64,000 nt of DNA, taken from assembly GCF_037042905.1 (NCBI RefSeq), contig NC_087247.1, positions 59,605,920 to 59,669,919 on the forward strand, written 5' to 3'. Shown piece by piece: positions 44,850 through 57,600 of the stretch. The first letter of the stretch is position 1. Every line of letters begins with the position of its first letter. The translations under genes were made by a program, and so were the position numbers. The notes under the pieces were generated by a model. It was not told where the DNA came from and did not search any database. It saw only the letters and a list, made by a program, of their open reading frames with translations. The DNA comes from Lytechinus pictus. Taxonomy: Eukaryota > Echinodermata > Echinoidea > Temnopleuroida > Toxopneustidae.

Positions 44850-45327
44850 ATATGCTTTTCACACTGCATTTCCTTAACCCCATACTATCCTTAACCCCAT
44901 ACTATCTTTTTTCGATTCACACTGTCTTTCTTAACCCCATACTATTTGCTTAGCCGGGGATAACGCCTTATCCCCGGGCAATCACACAGCTCATTAATAT
45001 TGATGATTTTACCATACAGAGCGTGATTAACGTGCAATTTCGACTTCTGTGATTGGCTAATGCTTAGCCCCACTTTTCTTTAGCCCGGTTTCGATTCACA
45101 CTGCATCTCTTAGCACCGCAATTGTGGTGCTAGCACCGCAATATGCCGGCTAACCCTGCTTTTTTGCAGGGACAGATAATACCGTACTATTTACCGTGCT
45201 AGCCCACTTTGCTAAAACGTAGTGTGAAAACGAAGTGGGCTAAGCTTAACCCCGGGAAATTGGTGGGGCTAAGACCCCCCCTTAGCCCCACCAATTTAGG
45301 ACAAAAAGTGCAGTGTGAAAAGCATAT
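44850..45327. mobile_element. Foldback element
   Basis: Ends ATATGCTTTTCACACTGCA and TGCAGTGTGAAAAGCATAT are perfect inverted repeats. The interior repeats CTTAACCCCATACTAT and TAGCCCCAC-type words in both orientations. No protein. Confidence 0.88.
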
Positions 45328-48100
45328 TACAGTATGAATTGATTACTGTTAATTTTGATGTTCAATTTTCATTATTGGAAATTGTACCATTTAAAGTACA
45401 CGTAGGTTAGTGGCTAAGAGTTTTATGATATGCACAACTGAAAACTGATTTTTTTTTCTTAAAGCATTTTAACCTTGAAATGGACCTAAAAGAAAGCTTT
45501 TACCCTGTATGTTTGTCTGCATAAAGATATTAATGTATTTGTGCAGAGTTGAATTTCAAATATTGTGCAATACTGCCTTTTTTGTACATTACTCTCCTAA
45601 GTTTTAGTTAAATGAATTTACTGTAAAAAGTATGTCATTTTGCCAGTAGAAATGCACTTTTATTTTTAAAGATATCTGTAAAACTACATCTCCATTTCAT
45701 ATTCTGCCAAAATTGCAATTGTGCTCATTTGTGAAAAATGTAAATACTGAAGAACATACATTTCAATTAACTTTAGATGCGCACATCAAACTGATGGATT
45801 TTTCCATCAATATTTTAAAATTCTTTTTAATCTTGTTTATTATTCATATATATTGGTGTTTTGAATGTCTTCAATATATATGATTTAAGTGTCTTATACT
45901 AGATTTCTCCCTATTTTTGATTATCAAATTGAGAGCAATACATTGTAGTAATACAAGGGGCCAAACTGTGTGTTGCAGCTTGATTCTCATTTTTTAGAAA
46001 ATCATTGGAAATTAATATATAAGTGTTAATAAAGCCTGATTATTGGATGTCTGTAATCCTATTGACTATACACCCCAAAGAGGGTGTATTGATTAAGTGT
46101 GATAATAAAGAATAACTCCATTTTGGGGTATGTTAACATTATTAGCCAAATATTTGTCTACTAATTGAACCTGATCTGAACCCATTTTCAAAGGTATTTA
46201 TGCATTTGTCATGGTATTACATTTCTCATCTAATTTATTAACTTGTATATTTGTTTTGTCATTGTACAAATGAATTGTTAAGTTTATTACTTTGGCTGTT
46301 TTGCAAGGTACCTTTTTATTTTTGTATCACATGACGCGTGTTTCTAGTGCTTATTGGACCATTTATTGATCTCCTGTATATGATTTCAGAGTTCAACTAT
46401 TTCTAATGTTTAAAAATCATGAACAAATAATTCAGAGATGTATTGAAATACATTTTGGTTTTAGTACATGTATATTGGAGGTGAAATCTGTCTCAAATAG
46501 TAGCTAAATAGTGCTCAGTCATTTGAGAACACCATTGCCAATTATTGAGATGGAGTACTGTTCACAAATTATTATTTTTTGACTGTACAGTTTCATATGA
46601 TTGAAATTAGAAAAAAAAGACCAAACATGTACTGTATTTATTAGTATTGTTACATCAAATGGACATTTGGTACTTCTTTGTGTCACAATGTTCAAAATGT
46701 ATGTTTGTATAAAATCATGGAAAATCAGATGAAAACATTTTGAAAGAAATTGTATGTGGACATAAAGAATGATTTTTGTACAATTTTAAGTGTAGATTCT
46801 AGTGAAATGTATTAGTAGATGTCATGTAGTGACAGTGGATTTTCATGTTTCAGTCACTAAATGATTATTGCATTGTGACATCTACATTGCAACCTTAATG
46901 AATGGATATGTGTAAGATTTTTGAAGAAAAAAAATGTTATAAAATGGTAGTGTTTTGGGTAGATGAATATGACATGTGAGTAGGAGTAGATAGAAACATG
47001 AACTGGTGTCATTTGTTGAACAGTGATGTGAATATGTGTCAGTTTTGAGCAATATGACAATAAAGAAAAAAAAATGTATCGGTCTTTGTCTGGATTGATT
47101 TGATTTGTGTATAAATTATGTAGGTGTTGTGTGATGGAAGGAGTGAATGTGATTGACAAAAACTAGTAAAGCCAAACCAAGGGAAGAGGGTATAAAGTTG
47201 CGAGAAGTTCAGGATATAAGCTTTTATTCACAGAAGTAAAATATTTATAATTTTTTTATTACAGTATAACACTTTCGGATAGGGTATACAGTGAACCACC
47301 TTGTTTATTTGTTGTTGTGTACTGTAATCATAACTGATTAATTAATTCATTCAATTCATCCACAAAGGAAAAGGAAAAAAAAGTAGATGTTGGCTCTAAT
47401 TTACAGAAGAAAGACACCATGCGGCACATCTTGAAACCCATTCAATCCCATCCTGATATCATACAATAAACACATTAGTGTGAGCATGAAGCTGGTTTAC
47501 TAAGGTTTCTTTCTCAGGTTCCTTGTGGAAAAGTATTTTGATGAATGATCAACATTTTTTGATCCAGTTTGCATATCCAATTTTTCTAGTTTTCAGGGGG
47601 AAAGTTTCTCCAGGCTTAAAATAATATCATTTGAAAAAATAATATTAGCAGACTTAAATATTTAATAAAATATCAGTTGTTTATTTTTTTCAGTGTTCCT
47701 TTGTATGTCATGAATGAACAAGGTGTGAAATGATTTCCCTTTCTTTAAAAAAATTATATGATTTCAATAATTTCAGCTTTTTCACACATTGAATCATCAA
47801 TCAATCCTATTTCCACATTATTTGAGCAAAAAGTGTGATAATTGTAATATATGAAATCATTTAATAAGTTACAAAAGAAAATGTGGGAGATGATATCAAG
47901 AGCTCATCCCATTTCATATTCATAATGACCTGCATAGTATTGTTTCACCAGATTAATTCAAAATTTACGATTGTCATTGGTTTGTTTGGTTTTATAACCA
48001 GATAGTGATGAGATTTTTAGTGTTGTGCTTGTTTTGATGTTTTTCTATTTCTTCAAACCTTATCAATTTTAGCCTAGGGATGCCCTTTAAATTCAGAATG
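45328..48100. other. Intergenic AT-rich sequence, no gene seen
   Basis: Candidate + strand poly(A) signals near 46029 and 47062. The 47062 signal is followed by an A-rich run. No coding frame is supported. Confidence 0.4.
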
Positions 48101-48119
48101 CATAAAGTTTGACTGATAT

Positions 48120-49530
48120 TAGTAAACAATCTGACCCTTTTTCTCCTCCATCCTATCTTTTGATCCTTCTACATCTGACCTCTTGTGTTTGTTTCTACCT
48201 CTGTCTACAACTCTCTTTCTGTCCCCTCTCTTTATCTTGTCTACCTTCATATTTTCTATTTTTATTAACCTGTCTCTTCTGTCCTATCTCTCTTCATTCC
48301 CAATATCTTGCCTTTCCACCATCTCTCTACATCATATCTCTCATCTTTCTACCCCTTCCATTCTCTTTCCTTTTTTCACTCCCTAAGTTTGTTTCCTCTT
48401 TATATCTCACCTCGCTCTGTCTCCATTTCTCCCTTCTCACCCTTTCCTATCTCTCCCATGTCTCCATTTCTCCAAATCTCGCTCCTGTCTCAATTTATCT
48501 CTGCTCTCTCCTCCACTGTCACTCCTCTATCTTGCAAAATATTATCCTTCACTCCCCCCCCATATATGTCTCTTGTCTAGCTCTCTTTATCCCTTCCCTA
48601 TAATACATTTCTATCTCCTTTTCTCTTATTTTAAGACTAGGATCCTAAATACCAGAACAACATGTCGCACATCACCGACTTTGTCCCAGGAAGTATATAA
48701 AAGTCAATCTGGGAGTGTATGCAATATGTCTAAACTGGGAGACTCATGGAATCATGATTCAGACCTTTGTGTTGAGTCAAACTTTTTTTCTGGTTCTGCC
48801 AAATCGCCTTTCAAATTGTATAACTTTCAGTCATTCATTAAATTTTTTTTTATTTTTATGACAAAAATTGATTAAACTCAACCATGCTTTGGACATATTC
48901 TAGGGTAAAAACATCCTCTCATTTATCACTGTCAATATCCCTTCCACCTCATCTTCTGTTTCTCTCCATCCTTCCTCCATATATGCTCCATTTTTATCTT
49001 TCATCTATTTTTGTCTCACCCCTTTCTTTCTCGTACTCCCTCCTTGTCTCTATCGGTCGTTCTCCTATATACAAATAATGCATGTTTATGAGTGATTTCA
49101 TCTTTTACCGAATTAAGTATTCTGTTTATTGCACGAATGAAAAGAACATTCATTATTTGGTTTATATGACACCTAAAATAGTTTTTTTCATATGAAATTT
49201 ATGAATTTCAATGCAAAATATGCTTATGCAGTGCGAGCTCGGTCTGTTGATTATCGCATACATACAACATGCATCGGTGCGCGCGTGCAATGGACAAAAT
49301 CGTATGGATCCAAAATTGCATGGTTGATGACGTCATTGTAAAATGGGCTGAATGAACGATATCGAACAACCAATCAAATGACATGGATCTATCTAGGTGT
49401 CATAGATTACATAATTATATATGTCTCTCCCCTATCTCTCATCACCCTTGGTCCTACCCTTCTATCACTTCACCCCCTACCCCATACCTTCATGTCTTAT
49501 TTCTCTCTCTCTCTTAATCACACATTACCT
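48120..49530 (+). repeat. Broken pyrimidine-rich tract
   Basis: Bases 48120-48640 are almost all C/T with words such as CTCTCT and TTTCTCC. Similar tracts resume at 48915-49065 and 49425-49525, separated by unrelated sequence. The tract opens long + strand frames (up to 164 codons) rich in S, L, P and F, which reflect composition, not a gene. Confidence 0.75.
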
Positions 49531-51637
49531 TGTTTATTGATAACTTGTGTATCAGACATTCTAAAAAAAATCATTGGTTTTACAAGTATGATTCACATAT
49601 TTATTTCATTTCTTCCAAATGTACCCTTCCCTAGTAACCCCATGTACATCTAACCACATACATAACCACTAATTAAACAAGACATACATCAGCATAACAA
49701 TCCGATGCACGAATCACAGTAATTGTTCTTTGGTTATAACAAAGACTCTGAACATGGGAAACATTTATATTACAAAAGCAAAAGTCAAGATATCACACGT
49801 ATAGATGGACCTATGGTTACCAAAAAGTTCTCTAGAGGCAATGAAAAAGTGATATGTAAAAATCCTACAACAAAATACTTTTTTTTGTAAATACTTCAAA
49901 TAACTAATAAATCATTTAAAAGGGAATGTGAATGAGATCATTTCATTACTGAATACATTTATACATATTTCTAATTGCAGTCATATTACCAGTATCTAAA
50001 ATGGAAATTACAATTAGTCATTCATAAATTTATGCTTACTCATGACAGAGAGAGTCTGTCATCAAGAGTAAGATTTACAAAACTATACAAAGAGATATCA
50101 ACTAAATGATAAGTAAGATAGGTTACACAAAAGCTGAGTGAGACATGCTCTACAAAGAAACTAATACAATATAGACAAGAAAACTGACAGCAAAAACCCA
50201 AACGAACTTGGACGTACTAGTTATCTAGGTACTTATTAATTTTATACAAGAAAAATAAATTGTATAGAAAAATTCACTTACACAATTACATGCACAAATA
50301 AAATAAATGATTGTTAATTCATCCTGTACAAGGAAGTCTTTCTCCAACAAGATAACAGAAATCAACATCAACATATTTCCCTGGAATGTCTCAAAAGCAG
50401 GTGAGCATTTCTATTTCTGGTTAATTTCAGGAAATTGTGATCTCAGTGTCTATTTCTGGTGAGGATGTGGTTTCAATAATATTTCACAAACACATGTCAG
50501 AAAGTAGATTTCACATTCCTTGTGTAGGTTTCCTCCTGCCTGACTTTTGGTATGAGATCTAGGACGCTGATTTCATCTCCCTTTGGGGGAAGAAGGCAGT
50601 TTGATCCCTTCATATTGTTTTGATTCTTTCAAATTGAAATAGCATGTTAACTGATCATTATCTGAGCTTGTCTCTCTCTTCAGCTCAGGTTAAATTTATC
50701 TCTGGCATACCTTGATGGATTTCTAAACCAAGCTTAATATTCAGAATTAATCTCTCTAATCTCACAAGCTTAAATCAGTTCATCACAGGTTAGATCAAAA
50801 TGTTTTGTTTTCACTAATAAATCATAATTCTATCATGCAGATGAGATAGTACTTTTCTAGTGCTCTATCATCCTTTCTGCTTAATAACTTGTGACATAAG
50901 AACATTTTCAGCCAACCCACATATTCTTGACCTCATAGCTTCCTCTTTGTCTCCCTATCTTTACATATCTCTTCTAGAAATTTTATTGAACTTGACAGAT
51001 TCCCCCACTGTCCTACAATTCATTGACTTAAAAATAAAAGGAAAATTGCAATTCAATATTTTTATGTGAAATATCTTTAAATAATCAACTTTGTATTTAT
51101 CACATTGAACGATAATATTCTAATTCTACTTTTCAAACTGTTCAACACTTGACAAAATATCCATATGATTAGTAACATTGCTACAACCTTCTACACAACT
51201 GCTATTTTGTCCATTTAGTTTGAATTCCAGCAATTACAACGGAAGCTTTAAATTCTTGACAGCATAGCACCAAGTCTTCACATTTTAGCAAAATTAAGTT
51301 CATACCATATATTACAGATTAGAAACAAATTCACATTGTATGTATAATCAAATGCCTAAATGTTGATGTATTGTATATATTCTGATCAATCGGATTGGTA
51401 AAGATTTAGGACCATTCTGAATTTCAAAGTAATCTAATAATCAAACATCGCGAACACATCCTAGTCTAGAAGAGCATAGTATGAAATATAGACAGGCCAT
51501 TATCTACAAATGCATATGACTCTTCTCTTGTAAATTGACACCTGGAAATATTAAGGTTTGAAGCAATAAATAGAAGGCAACAAGAATAATTTTGCAGCAG
51601 CTTATTCACAATGAATTGTAGCATTCATTCTTGACAT
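49531..51637 (-). other. Probable PBRM1 3' UTR or intergenic sequence
   Basis: AT-rich sequence downstream of both candidate PBRM1 stops. Minus-strand AATAAA (TTTATT on +) occurs near 50978 and 49602. No repeats of the left-hand families seen. Confidence 0.4.
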
Positions 51638-51695
51638 TTATACATCCAAAGTGGCATTCTCTATAGGAGGGCTGTTCCGAATTCCAGGGGTTTCA
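51638..51695 (-). CDS. PBRM1: Candidate alternative last coding exon of PBRM1
   Basis: On the minus strand a 20-base CT tract leads to GTTATAG at 51696, a well-formed acceptor. Joined to the donor at 52895, the frame continues as QFETPGIRNSPPIENATLDV and stops at 51638-51640. This adds about 19 residues after AFQ in place of L-stop. The phase, the donor and the tract are seen; use in a transcript is inferred. Confidence 0.55.
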
Positions 51696-54600
51696 CTATA
51701 ACATAGATAACAGAGAGAGAAAGAGAGAGGAAGAAAATTTAAATTGTTAGTGGGTTGAATCATTGCACATGTTTTACACTGTATGAAGAATATAATGAGT
51801 TTATCAGAATGAAGTCTTATTTGAGAGTATGTTTTGTTCTCACCAGCAGACCTGCCAACCTTCTACAACAACAAAAAGTATTCTTAGAAAGGAAAAAAAG
51901 TATTTTTTGACAAAAAAAGAGTATTTTTAAAAATTTGTCTCAATGTAACAATCGCCAGGCTATTGCAGTGAGACTGGTGAAAAAACGTGTGAAATGACTC
52001 TACTTGAAGTGACCAGTGCAAAGCCAGACATATGTTTCTTCACATCTTTGCACCATTACATAAGTCCCTATTAGAGCCCCATGCCCTATGATGACCATGG
52101 ATGGACTGTTCTGTTTTATATGTACTTATACATTATAAGTTCACAGATAACACAAGAACTTTTGAGATAGAATCACAAAACAATGGGACAGGAAAGTAAA
52201 AATCAATATTTCTTTGTGGGGAAAGCATATACCCAGGATGTCATGTCTACTGTTATATAAAGTGTGAGTAAGTGTTAGTAGGAGAAACCCTGAGCAAAGG
52301 CCATGGGACCAGATTCAAATCAATCTTTCCTTCTCTCTTTGAATAGAATTTTATTGTCAGATTATCAAGAACTTAATATCCTTGGAAAGCTTCTTTAATT
52401 TTCTGCGCAAAGAAACCTGTAAAATAGTTTCATTTGATATCAGAGCTACCCTTGAAATGAAATAATTGATTACACACTTTTTTCATATCTGAATTCTTTT
52501 AAAATAAGAGTATATCACCATATAATTTCATTCTAAAACATGATGGGGATGTTCAATAATGTTTGATGTGTTTTACTGACATTTCCTTTCCATGAGCATT
52601 TCAGATTAGTGTGTAAATTTTGATGATTGGAGCAAGTATAATTGATAAGATACAATGCTAGAGTCAAAGTACCCTTTGTCATCTAGGTGGGGTACAATAA
52701 GGTGCATTGCAACATCTAATTGTCTTTGTACAGAAAGGGGGGGGGGCATTGTGTTGTATGTATTTTTTTTCTACATGAGTATCCTTTGTAAAGTTCTTTA
52801 TATTTCAGGTGTAATATGAAATTAATTTGATCAAAGTAATAATCCATTGACTATTTATATAGGCTGTGATATTGATAGGATCTCTGCCACTTACAATTGG
52901 AATGCCTTTGACACCTGTAAAAAGTCATTCTGCATGATGTCTCTCATCTTCCAAAGAGCATTGGTAATATCATCATCATCTCCTAACACACCCTGTGCAA
53001 ACCAATGACGTGGTAGACGTTGTTTCTGATTGTCAGACAATGGTACTGTTTCCTTAGTAGCGCAGAGGCTATGCTTCCAATCACTAATTGTATCAGTCCT
53101 GTTATTTAGTCCCTCTATATATCTAGTAGAAAAGGCAAATACATGTTTGTACACTTTTAATAACTTGAATAAAATTATGATCACTAGGCTGTAAAAAATA
53201 TCTTTTTGAGGATCAAATTTTTCTTGGCAACATAATTTCTTATTCAAAGTTTTTGACTAGATAGATATTATGATAAAATTAAGTATCTGTGTATTTCATT
53301 AGACATTGCCAGCTCATCAACAAGGGACATGACAAGAAAGAAAATGACACTTATTTTACATAAATATATTCTAACTCCAGTAAATTCATGACAGAATTTG
53401 TATATCTTAAACATAATTCTTAGACTCAAATTTCAAAAGCATAAATAATTTTTCCACCCTGCATTCAAATGTCATCCTTCAGATTTATAGATTCACATTT
53501 CAACTAACCCTGATCCTGAAAAATTAATGGTGTATACAGAATTGTAAGTGAAATCTGTCCTCTCATACTACACAGAGCACTAAGATTTCCAGCTACTATG
53601 TACTTACTTTATATAAGCCTCTGAATGGAGTAGTCTTTGTGTCTTTGGTGGGGCGGGTACAAACATTGGTTGAGGAGGTGCCATTGGGGGGTACTGAGCT
53701 GCCATACTCTGCTGACCATGGGGTACACCACCTTTCAAAACATGACAAAAACACAACATTTTATCACTGGATTTATTAAAAAAATACATGATCAATGGTT
53801 ATATTGAATTTAAAACCAAAATGAAGGAAACTTCAGAACACACATTTGATTCCATATTGCATTGATAACATTGATAGGTGGAACTAATAATTGTCCATTA
53901 GTTTTCAGCTTTCCTTAGAATTGCCATATTAAATTTCAAATTCATTTTATCCCCTCTTTCTTGCATTGCTAAATATACAAAAAGCAATATGGCTGCCTAT
54001 ACATGTTTAAATGAATATTGAATTCAGGGAGCTAAATTAAAATGAATAAATTTCCTAATCTAAATGAATTCATTTATGACTATGGAAAGATTATTTCTAT
54101 ATAAAAGGTGTTATTGATTAATATTAACCTATTCCTAACATAAAAATATGATTTCTCCCTTTACAATTCATGCTCCTTTAAACAAAAAAATCAGACCATA
54201 ATAACCAAATGCAAAAGCTTTTTCACACTTTCATCATTTTCCTTTCAATTACACATAACAACATCATACCGTCAATTGACATATTTACATCATCATCTCA
54301 TTGCAATTAGACACGTAATAATAATGATTGAAATTTGGAAATATAGGGATTTTTGCTTTTGCATGATTAGAGAAAATTATGCATCCATTTACACTGAAGT
54401 AAAAATAATAAAAAATCAGCAAGGACAATAATAAGACCAGTTCTAAAACATTTTGAGTTTATTAAAGGTGTAGATTGTACTAATGCCAAATCAAATGAAG
54501 TTTATTATTTTCTTATAAAATTTTGATGTGGATCCTTGATTAACTGTATTCATCCACAAACCATGACCAGCCATTGTACATTACTAATGACCTCACATCA

Positions 54601-57600
54601 TTAGTCAAGCATTATGAATAATAATTGCTTGGTCACATGTGCAAACAACCAAACCAATCATTGGTGCAGGATTCACTTCACAATCCTATCATTTTTTCAA
54701 CCAGCAATAAAATGCACAGATAAACACATATGAGCAAATGTAATGGAACTAACCTTGATAATGAGCTGGGCTGTGTGCCCCAGCATGAGGGCTCATAGCC
54801 TGACCCCTTGGCATACCATATGGGGGTTGCATCATGCCTAACACATATAACATCAATTTATCAATCAACAAGATAGAAAAAAAAACAATAATAAGCAAAC
54901 AAGCAGGAAACAATAACACAATTTAGCATTTGAAACAAATATTAGACAAACATACACAAATGTGTTAGGCCAAATGAACACTGAATGCTGATATGGGGCA
55001 GATCATTATAATTATCTTATCAAGCATATTATTGTATAAATAAAAGAGTGATCTTAAAGCAACATCAGACTTTTTTCAGCATATACAAAAATGAAAAGCT
55101 TTCATTTCTCACATACGATTATCAAGGCCAATTGTGCATGGTAAATCATAGAGGCAAATTTAGGACAAATTCAAATACACACAAACTAAAAAAGGAATCC
55201 TCTTTTCAGAGATGCAAATAGAAATAAATATCCTTCCCCTCTCAAATAAATAATCTGAATAGATTCAGACTGGTATGAATATCTACTTTCAATGAATTGA
55301 AGAACAAAAAATATCATCATGTGCTGCCAAAACAAACAGTTCTTCAAAAAGATGAGGGCCATTAGTTTAAATGAGCCCTCACCTCAAACCAAATAAATGA
55401 ATATAATAATATATTTTAACATCGTTAGTATTTACAGAAAAGATGATAACAGAAATTGATATAATAGAACAAGGAAAAGAGAAACTGAGAATGAAAAGGC
55501 GAGGTGAGAAAGAGAGCAAAGTACAGATAAGAATGAACTTTGGGAAACAACAGAGGAAAGGAATGAGCCATTTTGAATTTGATTTGATTTGAAATTGAAA
55601 ACATATTGAAAAAAAAAGAAGAAAATTAAGACTAAAGTGAAATAATGACACTGACAATGATACAGATAGGGTATTGACGGGTATTTCTTAGATAAGCCAC
55701 AAATATTCCCCTTATCTTTAGCCATCTATATATTCTCCAACCCCGACCCACAAATGAAGTGACTATAAATTGATTTTTTTAATTGAATTAAATCATATAT
55801 TAAATTTGAAAGATTAGGAGCAAACTCTACAGTGATCTCCACTAATGATGGATGAGTGAATAAAATGAATGAGAGAATGACTGTTTAATTAAGTTAATGA
55901 ATAACAGGGAGATGGAAGGAGTATTAAGGGGAAATGCTGTGATTGGTCCTATACAAGACTCACCCGGTGTTTGCTGATGAGGGGGTAACATGCCCATATG
56001 AGGGGTAGGAGGGGGATGCATGCCAGACGTAGGAGTATACGGCTGGCCTTGGGGATGCATGCCTGGTTGGTAGGGGGGCATGCCTTGATGGTATGGTGAC
56101 CCATGAGGTCCACCAGGGGGTGCTGGCATACCCCCATTATACATATCACCTTGCATACCATAGCCGCCTGTAAGAGTGTATCAATGAGGGGGAGGAGGAG
56201 GTGGGGATAAATCAAACTCAACAAACATAAATGGTAAACCATCTGAACCTATTCAATCCATTCACCTCATTCATACATGAGTCTCCCTCCGCTATAAGTG
56301 GATGAATGAAAAACTTAATTTGTTGTCACAATTTATCCTTGTGCTAATTCAGTAATCAGGGAACATGAATTCAATCCATCACCATTTTATTATTTTTTTT
56401 CTTTCAACTTTCTTTTTAATACTTCTTTAAAGAGAATGAATGATTTTTCGATACAATTTTACTATTTTAATATTGTAGAGATTGCATATTGTATTCTAAT
56501 AAAGTCTATAAAGATATTTGCATGAAAATGCAATCGGATTATGAGAGAATAGGAGCAGAGGGTACTTGAAAATAAACAGAACTAAATTAACACGAATCAT
56601 GCAAATACAAAATAAAAATCAAGCAAAGATATCTTTCAGGCAAATCATTTTGAAAATGAACTCATAAAATTATACAAGTAAATTTGCCTGAATGACAATT
56701 ATCCCCTTTTTAAAACCAACTGAAAAAAAGCATTGAAGCAAATAGTCAACAAAGATGTTCATGCTGCATCAGTTCATGCATGTGTAATGTTTTAGTTATG
56801 AAATATGACTGTCAATACCAAATGTGCACAGCTTTAATATTTGAACTCTCAACTTATCAGGGAAATGTCAATAAATACAGCTCAACAAAACAAAAATAGT
56901 GCAAATAATTGTTTGTTATAAAAAAAAATAATGTCAAAAGCTTGTAACTAAAAACATTCACTATAACAAATATTAGAGATATTTTCACAAGTTTAACAAG
57001 ATCTGGGGTGACAATAATGTACATTTATGTTTGAAATTATAAGATCTGTCATGTCAAAAATTAAACTAAATACAAGAAATGGCTCCAACATTATCAAAGA
57101 AACATACTTGACATACATTTTTTTTTCATCTGCAGAAACAAATGCACATTAAACAGCAGTAAAAAAATACAAATATTAAGTTCCTGGTTAGACAAATATT
57201 GAAATTAACAAAGTGGAAAGCACATTGAAAATCAATTGATTGTTTATGATCTGATTGTTTCATTCTCCATCTGCAACAGCACATAACAATAATAATCAAT
57301 GCAAAACAATGAAACAAAAATAATATTTCATAATCTTACACAAAATGCAAAGAAACAAAGATATTACAAAACACATGACAACATTGACATGAGAGAATAC
57401 TTTACCTCCATATGATTGGTTGATCTGTTGAGTTGCCATGCCAACAGGAGTAGGTGGTCCAACCACACCCATGACTGCACTAGAGCCTGGAGTAGATGGA
57501 CGTGGAGCATTAGGACCATGTAGAGCAGCATGGGAGTGATAGTTCCTGTTCAAACATTAGGATAAATAATGTTAATTGTTTGAAAGGATGTTAATTTACT

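Noticed and set aside
46857..47159. 100-codon minus-strand frame downstream of TDG
   Set aside because: Composition (H, I, T, S, F) fits AT-rich noise. No domain and no splice context.
48109..48603. 164-codon open frame on the + strand
   Set aside because: It is produced by a C/T-rich tract that cannot easily form stops. Composition is S/L/P/F noise, two other frames are also open, and there are no splice or homology signs.
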